A stretch of 64,000 nucleotides of DNA from Areca catechu (lineage: Eukaryota > Streptophyta > Magnoliopsida > Arecales > Arecaceae), in contig CM038046.1 of the NCBI GenBank assembly GCA_021397845.1, forward strand, positions 62,576,021-62,640,020, given 5' to 3'. Under the pieces are notes generated by a model, which was not told the DNA's origin, did not search any database, and saw only the letters and a program-made list of their open reading frames with translations. This document shows positions 30,311 to 40,871 of the stretch, piece after piece (positions within the stretch are counted from its first letter, which is position 1; each line of letters begins with the position of its first letter). The position numbers and the translations under genes were made by a program.

Positions 30311-31935
30311 CATATAGGTCAGAGGTTCATCATTTTGAATGACTTGGGCTTCATTATTTTCAATAATAAACCCATACCTCTCAGGTGCCCGTGACACTCT
30401 ATCAGACCTATGGGGAGGAGTTTTGTGTTCTGGTTCTGATCTAACTATACGTTCTATTGATTGAGAATTGTCTATCTGTGTTTCTCGTACTTCTCCAAGT
30501 TCAATAGTTCGACCATTGCCCTTTTCTAAAATAAACTCTTTTTCTAGAAAAGTGGCATGTCTGCTGACAAAAAACTTTTGTTCAGTTGGATGATAAAACA
30601 GATATCCTCTACCCTCTCTAGGATATCCTACAAATAGACATTTATCCGCTCTAGGTTCTAACTTATGTCCAAAATTTCTTTTAACATAAGCTGGACATCC
30701 CCATACCTTAAAATATTTAAGATACGGTATCTTTCCACTCCAAATTTCATATGGAGTACTAACAATGGATTTAGAAGGTACTTTGCTCAGAATGTAAACA
30801 GCAATTTCTAGGGCATGACCCCAGAAGGAAATGGATAAATTTATGAAGCACATCATGGATCGTACCATATCTAATAAGGTATGATTCCTCCTTTCAGCTA
30901 TACCATTTAGCTGTGGTGTATAAGGAGGGGTCCATTCAGAAAGAATTCCATTAACTTTAAGATAGTCTAAAAACTCCGTGGATAAGTATTCTCCTCCTCG
31001 ATCAGACCGAAGAACATTAATACTTTTCCCGGTTTGTTTTTCGACCATACTTTGATACTCCTTAAATTTATCAAAGGCTTCAGATTTATGTTTCATAAGA
31101 TACACATATCCAAACCTAGATAAATCATCTATAAAAGTGATAAAATATGAGTATCCACCTCTGGCCTGAGTTGTCATTGGACCACATACATCAGTATGTA
31201 TAAGTCCTAATAACTCAGTTGACCTTTCTCCATGTCCAGTAAATGGAGTCTTGGTCATCTTACCCATGAGACATGATTCGCAAGTTCCTAATGATTTATA
31301 CTCATAAGGATCAAGGAGTTTTTCCTTGTATAACTTGCTTATCCTAGACTCATTAACATGACCAAGTCAATGATGCCAAAGTAAAGTATCATTAAAGTCT
31401 TCTCTTTTTCTTTTATTATTGACATGAAAAATACTATCATTGGAAGAAAGAGTTAAGAGCCCATTGCTAAATATGCCAGAACAAACAATTTTATTAGACA
31501 ATATTATCGAGCAACCAGTGCTCGTTACATCCATTACATATCCTTGTTTTAATAACAAGGGAACAGATACAATGTTCCTAATAATCTTAGGCATATAATA
31601 ACAATTTTCTAACTCCAAGATCTTCCCTGAAGGCAACTTCAGAATATAGGTCCCTATAGCTTCTGCTTGGATGATATCACCACTAGCACCTAGAGATTGA
31701 AGCCACATTCCTTCAATACTTTAAGCTTGTGGAGGTCCTGCAAAGATTTGCATATATGGTAACCACAAGCATTATCCAATACCCAAGTATTTGATATAGA
31801 TGAATTTAATGTCAATATAGCATGTATCTCATACATACCTTTTGGCGTATCTGATGCACCAGGCTTCACAGTTGCAAGGTAAGCCTTGCAATTCCTTTTC
31901 CAATGTCCCGCTTTGCTGCAAAAGAAACAGGTCGA
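30311..31935 (-). pseudogene. D zinc knuckle, protease and integrase
   Basis: In element order, the zinc knuckle (CFFCSKAGHWKRNC) comes first, then the protease motif WVLDNACGYHIC, where related copies have DTACG. A one-base deletion near 31690 breaks the frame relative to B. The integrase HHCC domain follows, with a TGA near 31366 replacing an arginine codon. The core has LIHTDVCGP, RSDRGGEYLS and LNGIAERRN, so the catalytic triad is readable. The C-terminal copia motif KVWGCPAYVKRNFG and a KGNGRTIELGEV linker end at the E junction. The open frame from 31267 runs on into E's LTR, giving a chimeric tail that is not a real product. Confidence 0.9.
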
Positions 31936-32661
31936 CTATTTGGAGGCCTTCTTTCCTTTCTTATTCTTATTGATGCTACTCTTAGGGTTTAGCCTCTTAT
32001 TAAAACCCTTTTTGCCTGATTTCTTCTTATTGGTCTTATTAATAAGAAGAAGTGGAGCCTTTTCTTTCTTTATGTGGTTCTCCGCTGTTTTTAAAATATT
32101 TAACAGCTCAGGCAAGGAAGTGTTCAGTTTGTTCATGTGATAATTCAAGACAAACTGAGAAAATGACTCCGAGAGTGATTGCAGGATTAAATCCTGATTC
32201 AACTCCCCATCCATGATAAAACCTAATTGACCCAATCTGGTGATCAAGTCAATTACCTTCAGAACATGATCCTGAATGGATGTACCCTCTGTCATCCTAG
32301 CATGGAATAACTGTTTAGATACTTCATATCTAGCAGTTCTGCTATGTTCTCCATAAATCTCTTTTAAATTGAGCATTATGGATTGAGTATCCATGCTTTT
32401 ATGCTGTCTCTGTAACTCATTGGTCATAGAGGCTAGTATGATACACTTGACAGTAAGGGAGTCATTCTGCCACATTTTGTATGTGGCCATATCTTCCTCT
32501 GTAGCATCATCCCCTAGTGGATTAAGACTAGGGGTATCTAGAATATAAGAAAGTTTTTCTAAACTCAGCACAATCTTTAAATTTCTCAACCAGTCCACAT
32601 AATTTGGACCAGTCAGTTTGTTGGTATCTAAGATACTTCGCAGTGATAATGAAGATGTCAT
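31936..32661 (-). pseudogene. D gag
   Basis: This frame of 241 codons starts at ATG 32661 with MTSSLSLRSILDTNKLTGP, the usual start of Angela-type Gag, and holds the UBN2-type domain (YVDWLRNLKIVL, LFHARMTEGTSIQDHV, LNYHMNKLNTSLPELL). It ends with a lysine-rich tail (KKSGKKGFNKR). A TAG at 31936-31938 stands where copy B has CAG, just ahead of the zinc knuckle. Without that stop, Gag would continue into the knuckle and protease. The start is supported by equal starts in B (47224) and A (54350). Confidence 0.92.
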
Positions 32662-33809
32662 TTATCTACATTTAACAAAGAACAATACATAAGCAAACAA
32701 CCATGAAATGGCATACATAATTAAATTAGGTCTTTAATTTAATTATGTCTCCCACTATTTTATCAAAAATCATAGCCCTCACTATGATAATCGAGAAGAA
32801 CCCTGATCGGTTTTTCTTAGTGAGATTGAGATCCTAATAACTTATAAAAGATCTTGCAGAAAACACAACAAATCTTTTATAAGCTCAAAGGTAGGAAACT
32901 CTTCCAATTATATCTCATATAATTCTTAAGAAGTAACTTGGCCTCTAGAACATTATTAGTCTTGCAGAAAACATAACAAACCATAATGTTCTAGTTAAGT
33001 CAAGATCCTTTCATTTCTATACAGTCAATACTCAAATATAATACCCTTGCAGATAACACAACAAAGCATTATACTGAATATACTGTAAGCATATCTATGC
33101 ACTAGACTAGTATTATGTCAATCACCATATTAGGTCTTGCAGATAATACAACAAACCTAATGTGGTTCATATCACAATAATGATCCAGCATGAAGGAAGG
33201 CCAATATATACTATTTTTAACACTAAGTATTTTAGTCAAGATTTAAATTTAATCAAATCGGCCAGGCAAGTGGAAGAGATATGGGAGTCCCCCTGTTGCT
33301 TTCCTAGACACCAATAAAAATTGGCCAGGTCAGTCAACGGAACCAATTAAAAACCACAATTCTCTTTACCTTCCCAGAACCACCTTTCTAGACACCGAAT
33401 GATCAATTGTACCTCATGACTAATGATGCTTATTAGTTAAATATACTAAGACTTAATATAATTTTTAAGACGAGGGATTTATAAATTGCCAGCACATCCT
33501 TATAGAATGTATCACAATCAACATATCACTCTTATAAACAAATATGTGCTAAGTGTGTCATCATACTAGGATAACCATTTACCATATAATGGATCCACCA
33601 TTATGCCAGGGCAACCTTATTTTAGTATGATCACGTAAAAACTAAACATATCTCTATAATAATTAGGGTTTGATTGAAAGACCCTAACTAGTGGCATACA
33701 TCAAAACATATATGCAATCAAAGATATGCTAAGTGTAGTAACATATTAGGATTTAAAAACCCTAAGATGTGACATACAAGCTATCATAAATTATAGTCCT
33801 AATTAAGGT
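32662..33809 (-). other. D leader between primer site and gag
   Basis: This AT-rich 1.15-kb leader has no open frame of note. It carries the four-hairpin array at 32841-33166. The phrase CTAGACACC recurs near 33303 and 33391. The leaders of B (47225-48374) and A (54351-55615) are collinear with it. Confidence 0.8.
32841..33166 (-). other. D leader four-hairpin array
   Basis: Arms are 32841-32852/32872-32883 (12 of 12 paired), 32945-32956/32983-32994 (12 of 12), 33037-33045/33065-33073 (9 pairs counting two G-U), and 33124-33135/33155-33166 (12 pairs counting one G-U). The loops share CTTGCAGAtAACACAACAA (plus-strand reading). The stems differ in sequence from each other. The pairing is read by eye. 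Function is unknown; packaging, dimerisation or translation control are possibilities. Confidence 0.75.
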
Positions 33810-33822
33810 GGCTCTGATACCA
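33810..33822 (-). other. D primer binding site (initiator tRNA-Met)
   Basis: GGCTCTGATACCA is the exact reverse complement of the tRNA-Met primer site. One base separates it from the 5' LTR. Confidence 0.9.
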
Positions 33823-33823
33823 C

Positions 33824-36277
33824 TGTAGGGTTCCGGTGCAACGCAGCGAAAGGGTAATTTCAAAAATTGAAATTAATATGCACCAAAACCCTAAAATAGG
33901 AACTCCTTAATAAGACTAGAATGTATGAAGACAAACATTTTTATGCAAATTGAATTAGAATACCAACCTGTAATCACTAATTCCAATTTATGAAGACTTA
34001 AAACTTGAAGATCAACGGGCTATTTGAACTCACCAGGCATCCAAGTGTCCGCCCTCCGATGGTGATCCACACAGAGCAATGATCAAGAACACTATCTTCT
34101 TGTCCAATGGTTCCTCCTATTGAGTTCTTCTTCCTAGAACTCAATTCTTCGGATTATGGCTGGAATTCTTCCACACAAGAGGTTGCCTTCCTTTCTTTTA
34201 TCTCTTCTCCTCCTTCCACTCAGACCTTGACCCTCTAAGACACTCTTGTCTTGAAGATAAGACTTTGTCCTAAGGGGATTTAGGCTTGTCTTAAATTGGA
34301 GGAGAAATTAAGACAAGAATGTCTTAATGTAAGAAGGAAAGAACAAAATTAGAACTCCTTCATTCCTTTACCATCGGAGACTTTCGCTCTTGTTCTTGTT
34401 CAGTAGCAGAGTTTCGATAGAGGTATACTCTGTAAAGAAAACAGTGCAAGAACAAGAAAAGAGAGAAAGAGTCTTTAGGAGAGGAAGAAGGATTAAAAAC
34501 ATTACCGAGTTCTGATTTTCCTGACCCCTTAAATAGATCTCAGAGAGGCGCCCACACATCTCTTCGAGAAAAACTTCTCACGCCCTTTCTCATTTTCTCA
34601 TGCCCCATCCTTCCTTCTCACGGCCTTCCGGATAAGTCCCACGACTTTTCTTAAATGAAAAATCATGATGTTTCTAAAAGAAAGGAGTCGCGACTTTTAA
34701 TCTCCGAAGAGATGTTATTTCGCGCAACCGGGAAGCAACGAATGCTTTCTGCCTTTCTCAAAAAAAAAATCAACCCTTGGATTCCAATCCAAGGGGGGAA
34801 AATTGAGGCCCTAAAAGAGAGAAGGAAAAGCCGTCCACATAAAACACCGGAGTTTTTTTTTTTTCTTTTTTTTTTACGGAGCGCACCAAGAGTCCATGCG
34901 CCATGGACTCTTCCAAATGGCATGCCAAGAGTCCATTAGCGCATGGACTCTTGGCATTTTTGGCATGAAAATGCTAAGGGGTGGGTGGGGGGCTAGCCTA
35001 GATACATGGTTAGCCAATAGGGTTAGCCATAATCCCTATAACCTCAATTAGGATCTAATTAGATCTAATTAGAACCCAAATTGAACCAATCCGGAACCCT
35101 AATTCGAATCTAATTCGAATAGAAGCTAGGATTTGCAACACCTGCTAGAGTGTCATCATGCAAAGATGATTTAATTACTAATTTAAACCCTTGATCAATT
35201 CTCTTAAGTGTGTGACTTATTAGGTTCCACATCTAGCCAGCAGTGGGTTCGAATACAAGTTGACCTAATTTGATTAGAACTCTTTCTAATCGATTTAGGT
35301 CAAACCAGGCTTACCCGATTATGATCAATTAGGACTCTTCCTAATAAGTGATCATTCAATTTAATCAACCCTCAAGACAAGATTGACGTCTAGCAATATG
35401 TCATGTCTACCCGGAAGATATGGAAATTCTGGTGAAATACCAAAACTACCCTTCAGCAGAAAGTTATCGTACAATTAAATCCTTCAATCAGCCTGCACCC
35501 AAAATATAATTATGGATATGGATATATGTCAAATCCAATATTATATTTGTTTCTAGCTCAATCTTATATTGATGATTCAATTATCTTTATATTAGAAACC
35601 ATCTCTAATATCTTTACTTTGATCAAAGATTCCCTGAATCATCATCTGATTGATAACTAGCTAGACGCAATCTCCTCTTACTAAGAGTGATCGATTCCTT
35701 GTTGACCTACTCATTACCTTCATATCCAATTCACCATTCCCAGTATCAATCCTGTGCATGTCTCAGTGTCATGATTAGGATTGAACCAAAGCATGGGTTC
35801 ATGTGCATAAGGTACTTATGGCAGTCTCAGGTCAAAGGATTACTTGTACCACTCCCACTATGAGAACCTTCTATTGACATGTAGCTAAGACTCCATTAGA
35901 TGTTCTTAAGTTGGATCATATCAGTGAACTCATTCTCTAATGAGCACCCACATCCTAGTATTAGTGTCATACACAAGTGACTGTGAGAGCAGTCACCCTC
36001 TCCAGTATACATGGGATGTGCTAGTCTTACCGGAAAAACCCTGATCCCCTACTCAGGATTCCTTAGACTAGGAATATTTTAGATTAAGGTTTTAAGACTT
36101 TAGGTCTCACTGGTATGATCTCATCATAACCCTAAAATCATAATCCTAATCTATGGGGTTCATCATATAATAATAAACACAGCGTATGATGAAAAATAAT
36201 GCCTTTATTAGAATATTGTCAAATACAATGGTTTGGGAGATACAATATAGATTGGCTTATAGGGCATATCCCTTTCA
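33824..36277 (-). repeat. D 5' LTR
   Basis: The 2454-bp LTR reads TGTAGGGTTCCGG to CCCTTTCA on the plus strand. It is closely similar to the two B LTRs. The minus strand carries a TATA-like CTATTTAAGGGG near 34525-34537. It contains a double hairpin at 34888-34956. Confidence 0.92.
34888..34956. other. Double hairpin in D LTR
   Basis: The first hairpin has 11-bp perfect arms AAGAGTCCATG and CATGGACTCTT around CGC (34888-34912). The second has 14-bp perfect arms TGCCAAGAGTCCAT and ATGGACTCTTGGCA around TAGCGC (34923-34956). Both B LTRs keep the pair (near 41910-41985 and 49433-49505). Confidence 0.8.
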
Positions 36278-37371
36278 GCATTTGTATAGATATCAAATCA
36301 TTTTAAATGAATTTGAAATCATGCTAAAACTTTTTAAGTGGTATCAATGCTTTGAAGGTTGAAAATCATGAATATCTTGAAAAAAATCAAATCTTTCATT
36401 TCGGACTTAGAATTTATGTTCATATCTCAAAATTGTCTGAAATTATAATGCATGTGCTTTCATGTTTTTATTCCTTGAATGAATGCATATTTTTAAGGAG
36501 GAATAATATTTAGGGGGAGCATCCAAAGATTTGTTATCATTATATCGCTTTCAATATTTTTGATATCATGCTTTATTTATATTACTCTGATAATCCTCCT
36601 TGTTTTCAAATCTAATCTTTTGAGAGGAGTTACATTGAAGTGGTATCATATTCAATTGGTATCAAAATTTATTTTTAAAAGAATTCCTAGTAACTGCTTT
36701 GGATTGGGTTAGTCATCATGGCCGTCTGGTCATAGGAGCTAAGTAGGGTTTAAAGACCCTCTCTTTTCATTCATTGGGGTCTCTTATGACATGTTGGGAT
36801 GCCGCTGTGACCTTATCCCATGAACGAGTAAGGTTAATGGATAATTTGCTTATCAGAGTTTATATATATATAATTTTTTTTGGCATGTGCATATCATTTT
36901 TGTGGTATCATGTTCAATTGTATCATATTTCAAGTGCTATATCATATTCAATCTATAACAATTTCAAGTGGTATCATGATTAATTTATTTCATGTATTGA
37001 TTTTGATGATCTACTTGATATTCTTTCTACCTTCATTCTCATTTTATATTGCCTTTCACCCTTTTTCATGATGTCAAAAAGGGGGAGAAAAATGTTAAGT
37101 ATGAAAAAGGAAAAGATTGGATAAACATGAAAAATTATATGAGAAATAAAAGAAAGTGCAGAAGTGGGAGAAGAAAGCAAAATGTTATAATCTTAAGGGA
37201 AGAATTAGTAAGGAGGAAAAAAATTTAAAAATTTTGCATATTTTGAAAAATATTTTTGAAATCATATTTTGAGGAGGAGCTTGATACTTATTATTTTTGA
37301 GCTTACATGTTTATCTTATTGTTAATCTTTTTAAGCTTACCCTATTCATATACTTAAAGGTTTTGTCATCT
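36278..37371 (+). other. C non-coding region between pol and 3' LTR
   Basis: This AT-rich 1.1-kb stretch has no convincing gene. Purine runs TAGGGGGAGC near 36512 and AAAGGGGGAGAAA near 37077 match the multiple polypurine motifs typical of Sireviruses. The phrase AGTGGTATCA recurs several times. The short open frames at 36774-37180 have no recognisable motif. Confidence 0.7.
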
Positions 37372-37386
37372 TCAAAAGGGGAAGAT
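37372..37386 (+). other. C polypurine tract
   Basis: CAAAAGGGGAAGAT lies immediately before TGTTGACTC of the 3' LTR. Confidence 0.8.
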
Positions 37387-38041
37387 TGTTGACTCTGGTC
37401 TTGATTTTAATGATTGACAAAATGGTTAAGTATATATAAGTACTAATTATATTTTAAGTGTGTTTATCGGATCTTAGTACACATCCATGTTGAATGAAGA
37501 AATGCCTGTATTTTAGTTGAAAAGTCCTTAAATTAATGAAAAATCAAGTATATGGACTTCGAAATTGGTATGGAAGAACTAGAAGAAGTTAAAGTTTGAT
37601 TTTCAGCAAGTTTCAGTAATGGCATGTCCAAGTATCGACACCTAGAGATGAAGTGTCGATACTTGAGAATGAAGTGTCGACCCTGTAAATGAAGTGTTGA
37701 CTCAAGGGTTGAGATTTTTTGAAAATACAGAACTATGCCATCTGGAGGTTTTTGTCTCAAGTATCGACTCACGGGAATGAAGTATCGACACTTGAAAATG
37801 AAGTATCGACACTTGGAGGTGAAGTGTCGACACTTGAGAATGAAGTGTCGACACCTGGAGGTGAAGTGTCAATACTTAGACTGTAACGGCTAGTTTTCTG
37901 GGCTACATAACTTCTCCAACTTGCTTTCAAACTGCTATATTTTCATCCCCAACAGTCATAAACGGTCATCTATGATTTGGAGGGCTATATAAACATCTAA
38001 AATCAAATGGGGATGGAATCTTTTGGTGAGACTTTTGAATA
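37387..38041 (+). repeat. C 3' LTR, left part
   Basis: It matches 12691-13325 and includes the 21-bp minisatellite and the TATA box TATATAAA at 37986-37993. It stops at GAATA (38037-38041), the target site of element A. Confidence 0.9.
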
Positions 38042-40487
38042 TGCTAGGGTTTTGGTGACCAGGGCGGAAGCGTGGATTTCAAAAATTTATTATGAAACCA
38101 ATACCAAACCCTTAACCCAAGACCTCCTTAGTAGGAATTAAAACATACAAACATGTATATATAATATAAACTAGAGTTTAGGCACCAACCTGAACTGCTA
38201 GTATCCAATCCGATGAAGAAATCCCTGATTCAACCTTCTTCTACACCAGGCGCCCAAACGTTCGCCCTCAACGGTGATCCACATGAAACTCAGATCAAGG
38301 AAGAACTCCTTCTTCAAGTTGCTTGGAGAAGTGGAACTCTTTCGGCAGCCTTTGGTCTATTGACCACTGTAGGACACCCTGTCCTACTGTAGGGCACTAA
38401 AGACACTCTCCTAAACCACTCTTGATTTTAGGATAACCCTCCTCTAGGACTCCTTAGGCTTATGTCCTAAAACAAAGACTTGTCCTAGTAGAAAAGACCT
38501 TGTCTTAACAAGACAAGTCTTGTCTTAAAGAAAGAAGGAGGGAGAGAGAGACACTCAGAATAGTACTTCAGTGGAATTCTTCATTATCAGACTCATTTCA
38601 TCACCCCCTATTTATAGATACAAGAGGGGCATGTGATATGTCCTCCCATCAACTTATCAGATATGATTTTTCAAGACTGAAGAGAAGTTATCTAGCTTGA
38701 AAAATCATATCTAATAAGCCCATTCATGCACCGAAGGCCTTATTCACATCCCTTCTTTTATCTGGACGAATTCTCACTTGCCACATGTCAATTACTGGTC
38801 CCTAGGAAGACAAGAGGTGCCTCTTCAATCTCCAAACATCAAAGATTATGAAAAGTCCTGATAGCAGAAAGACTCTCCATCAAAACCGCGCGCCACATGA
38901 AGAGTTGCGACTCTTCATGCACCGCACGGGCCATCCTTCTTCCATGCAAATTTCAAAGAATGTTGACCAGTAAAAACATAGGCAATATGGGTGTCATTGG
39001 ATAGAGAATAAGATTTTCTTTCTGACCATATAAATTATATTCAAATCAGAGATCTATAGCTCATTCTGTGCCCTTCTGAAGTTAAGGTATCATTTAGGTA
39101 CCGAGAGTCCTAAGCCATTGGGACTCTTCATGTATGGCACCTAAAATGCCCTTAAATCCAAAATAAAATCAGATTTAGCTCTGATTAGGCTAGCCCCACT
39201 TAGGACTCAACCTAATTTAAGTTTTCCATAATTAGGTTAGCCCAATTAGCAAGCAACCGGACCCAATCCAATTGGGTTAGGAATTTGGTTAGCCTACATA
39301 TGCTAGTATGTAATCCGGCTAATCAATTAGGATCCTATGACCCTAATTAAATCATGAATGACTTCCTTGGCCAAGTCTCTATTGTGTGTGACCCATTGGA
39401 TTCCATATCTGGCCAGCAGTAGGTTTAGGTTTGAGCCGATTCGATCTGATCGAACCCGATTGATCGTCAAATTGGCTCACCTAATTGTCTAATTCGAATC
39501 ACACATCAAATTGACTAATGAAACCAAATCAATTTGTTCATGAAGACCTACAAGACAAGATTGACGTCTAGCAACGTGTCATGCCTACCCAGAAGATGAG
39601 GAATTTTGGTAGATTTGCCAAAATACCTTTCAGTGGTGAGTTACCGGGCAATTCAGTCCTTTGATCTACTTGCACCCTAAATATGACTATGGATATGGAT
39701 ACTTGTCAAATCCAATTTCATATTCATTCCTTGCTCACCCTAATAATGATGATTCATTAATGAACAATTAGAAACTATTTCTAATGTTCATACTTTGATC
39801 AAAGATTTCCCGAATCTTTATTTGATTGAAATCATCTGGATGCGCTTCCCTCTTACTAGGGTTGATCAATTCCTTTTTGACCTACTCACAACCACCATAT
39901 GCATTCCACCATACCCAGTATCACCCCATGCATGTCTCATTGTCATGATTGAGTGTGAACCAAAGTATGGATTCATGTATACAAGGTACCATGGCAATCT
40001 CAGGTCAAAGGACCACATGCACTACTCCCACTATGAGAACTATCTATTGACAAACGGATAAGGTTCCAATAGATTTTCTCAAGCTGGATCCATTCAGTGA
40101 ACTTATTCTCTAATCAGCACCCACATCCTAGTATTAGTGTCAAACACAAGTGACTGTGAGATCAGTCACCCTCTTCACCAAGCATACATAGGATGTGCTG
40201 GTCTTACCGGAAACATTGATCCCTTACTCAATATCCCATTGACCAGGAATCTACTAGATTAGGGTTTTAAGGCTTTAGGTCTCACTGGTATGATCTCATC
40301 ATAACCCTAGAACCAAAGCCCTAATCTATGGGGTTCATCATATCTTAATATAATTAATAAGACACAGCGTATGATGAAAATAAAATGCCTTTATTAATTG
40401 ATAATGTCACTATATTAGTTTGGGATACAAAAGAAAATCCCATCAAAATAGAACATTTCGATTAGCCTTTAGGGCATAATCCTTTCA
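38042..40487 (-). repeat. A 3' LTR
   Basis: The 2446-bp LTR reads TGCTAGGGTTTTGG to AATCCTTTCA on the plus strand. It has the same TATA box and inverted repeat as J (near 38600-38720). Confidence 0.92.
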
Positions 40488-40871
40488 ATCTCCCACTTGC
40501 ACTAAAGCCAATCGCCTTTAAATCTTAACCCCATACAATCGAGGTGGCGATCAAACTCCCACTATGGTAGAGCCTTGGTGAACGGGTCTGCTATGTTGTT
40601 CTTCGTTTCTACTCTTTTAATACAGACTTCTTGTCTTTCGACAATCTCTCAAACGAGATGGAAGCGTCTTAGAATGTGCTTTGATTTGTGATGAGCTCTA
40701 GGTTCCTTAGCTTGAGCGATGGCTCTAGTATTATCACGGTAAAGTGGTACTGGACCTTCAATCTCCGGAACAATGCCCAACTCTGAGATAAACTTCTTCA
40801 TCTAGACAGCTTCCTTGGCAGCTTCACTAACAGCAATGTATTCTGCCTCAGTTGTTGAGTCAGCTACAATC
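40488..40871 (-). pseudogene. A RNase H end
   Basis: On the minus strand this continues the RNase H broken by B at 40871/50816. It has AEYIAVSEAAKEAV, a stop at an expected tryptophan, then EIEGPVPLY, HHKSKHILRRFHLV and further stops, and ends GDWL. The polypurine tract GTGCAAGTGGGAGATT follows next to the LTR. Confidence 0.88.

Larger units (their letters stand above)
15660..36277 (-). mobile_element. Element D: Angela-type copia element holding E
   Basis: D's own sequence lies at 15660-17269 and 30306-36277. In element order it has a 5' LTR (33824-36277), primer site, leader with four hairpins, gag, protease, integrase, RT, RNase H and a 36-bp stub of the 3' LTR. Coding similarity to B is high. 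The LTRs belong to the B family. Almost the whole 3' LTR is deleted, so no target duplication can be checked. Confidence 0.9.

Noticed and set aside
33810..33822. Possible tRNA-Met gene fragment
   Set aside because: It is a retrotransposon primer binding site next to an LTR; no tRNA cloverleaf is present.
36774..37180. Short hydrophobic frames suggesting an envelope-like gene in C
   Set aside because: They are under 70 codons, overlap in different frames, and lie in AT-rich sequence; no envelope-like feature can be supported.
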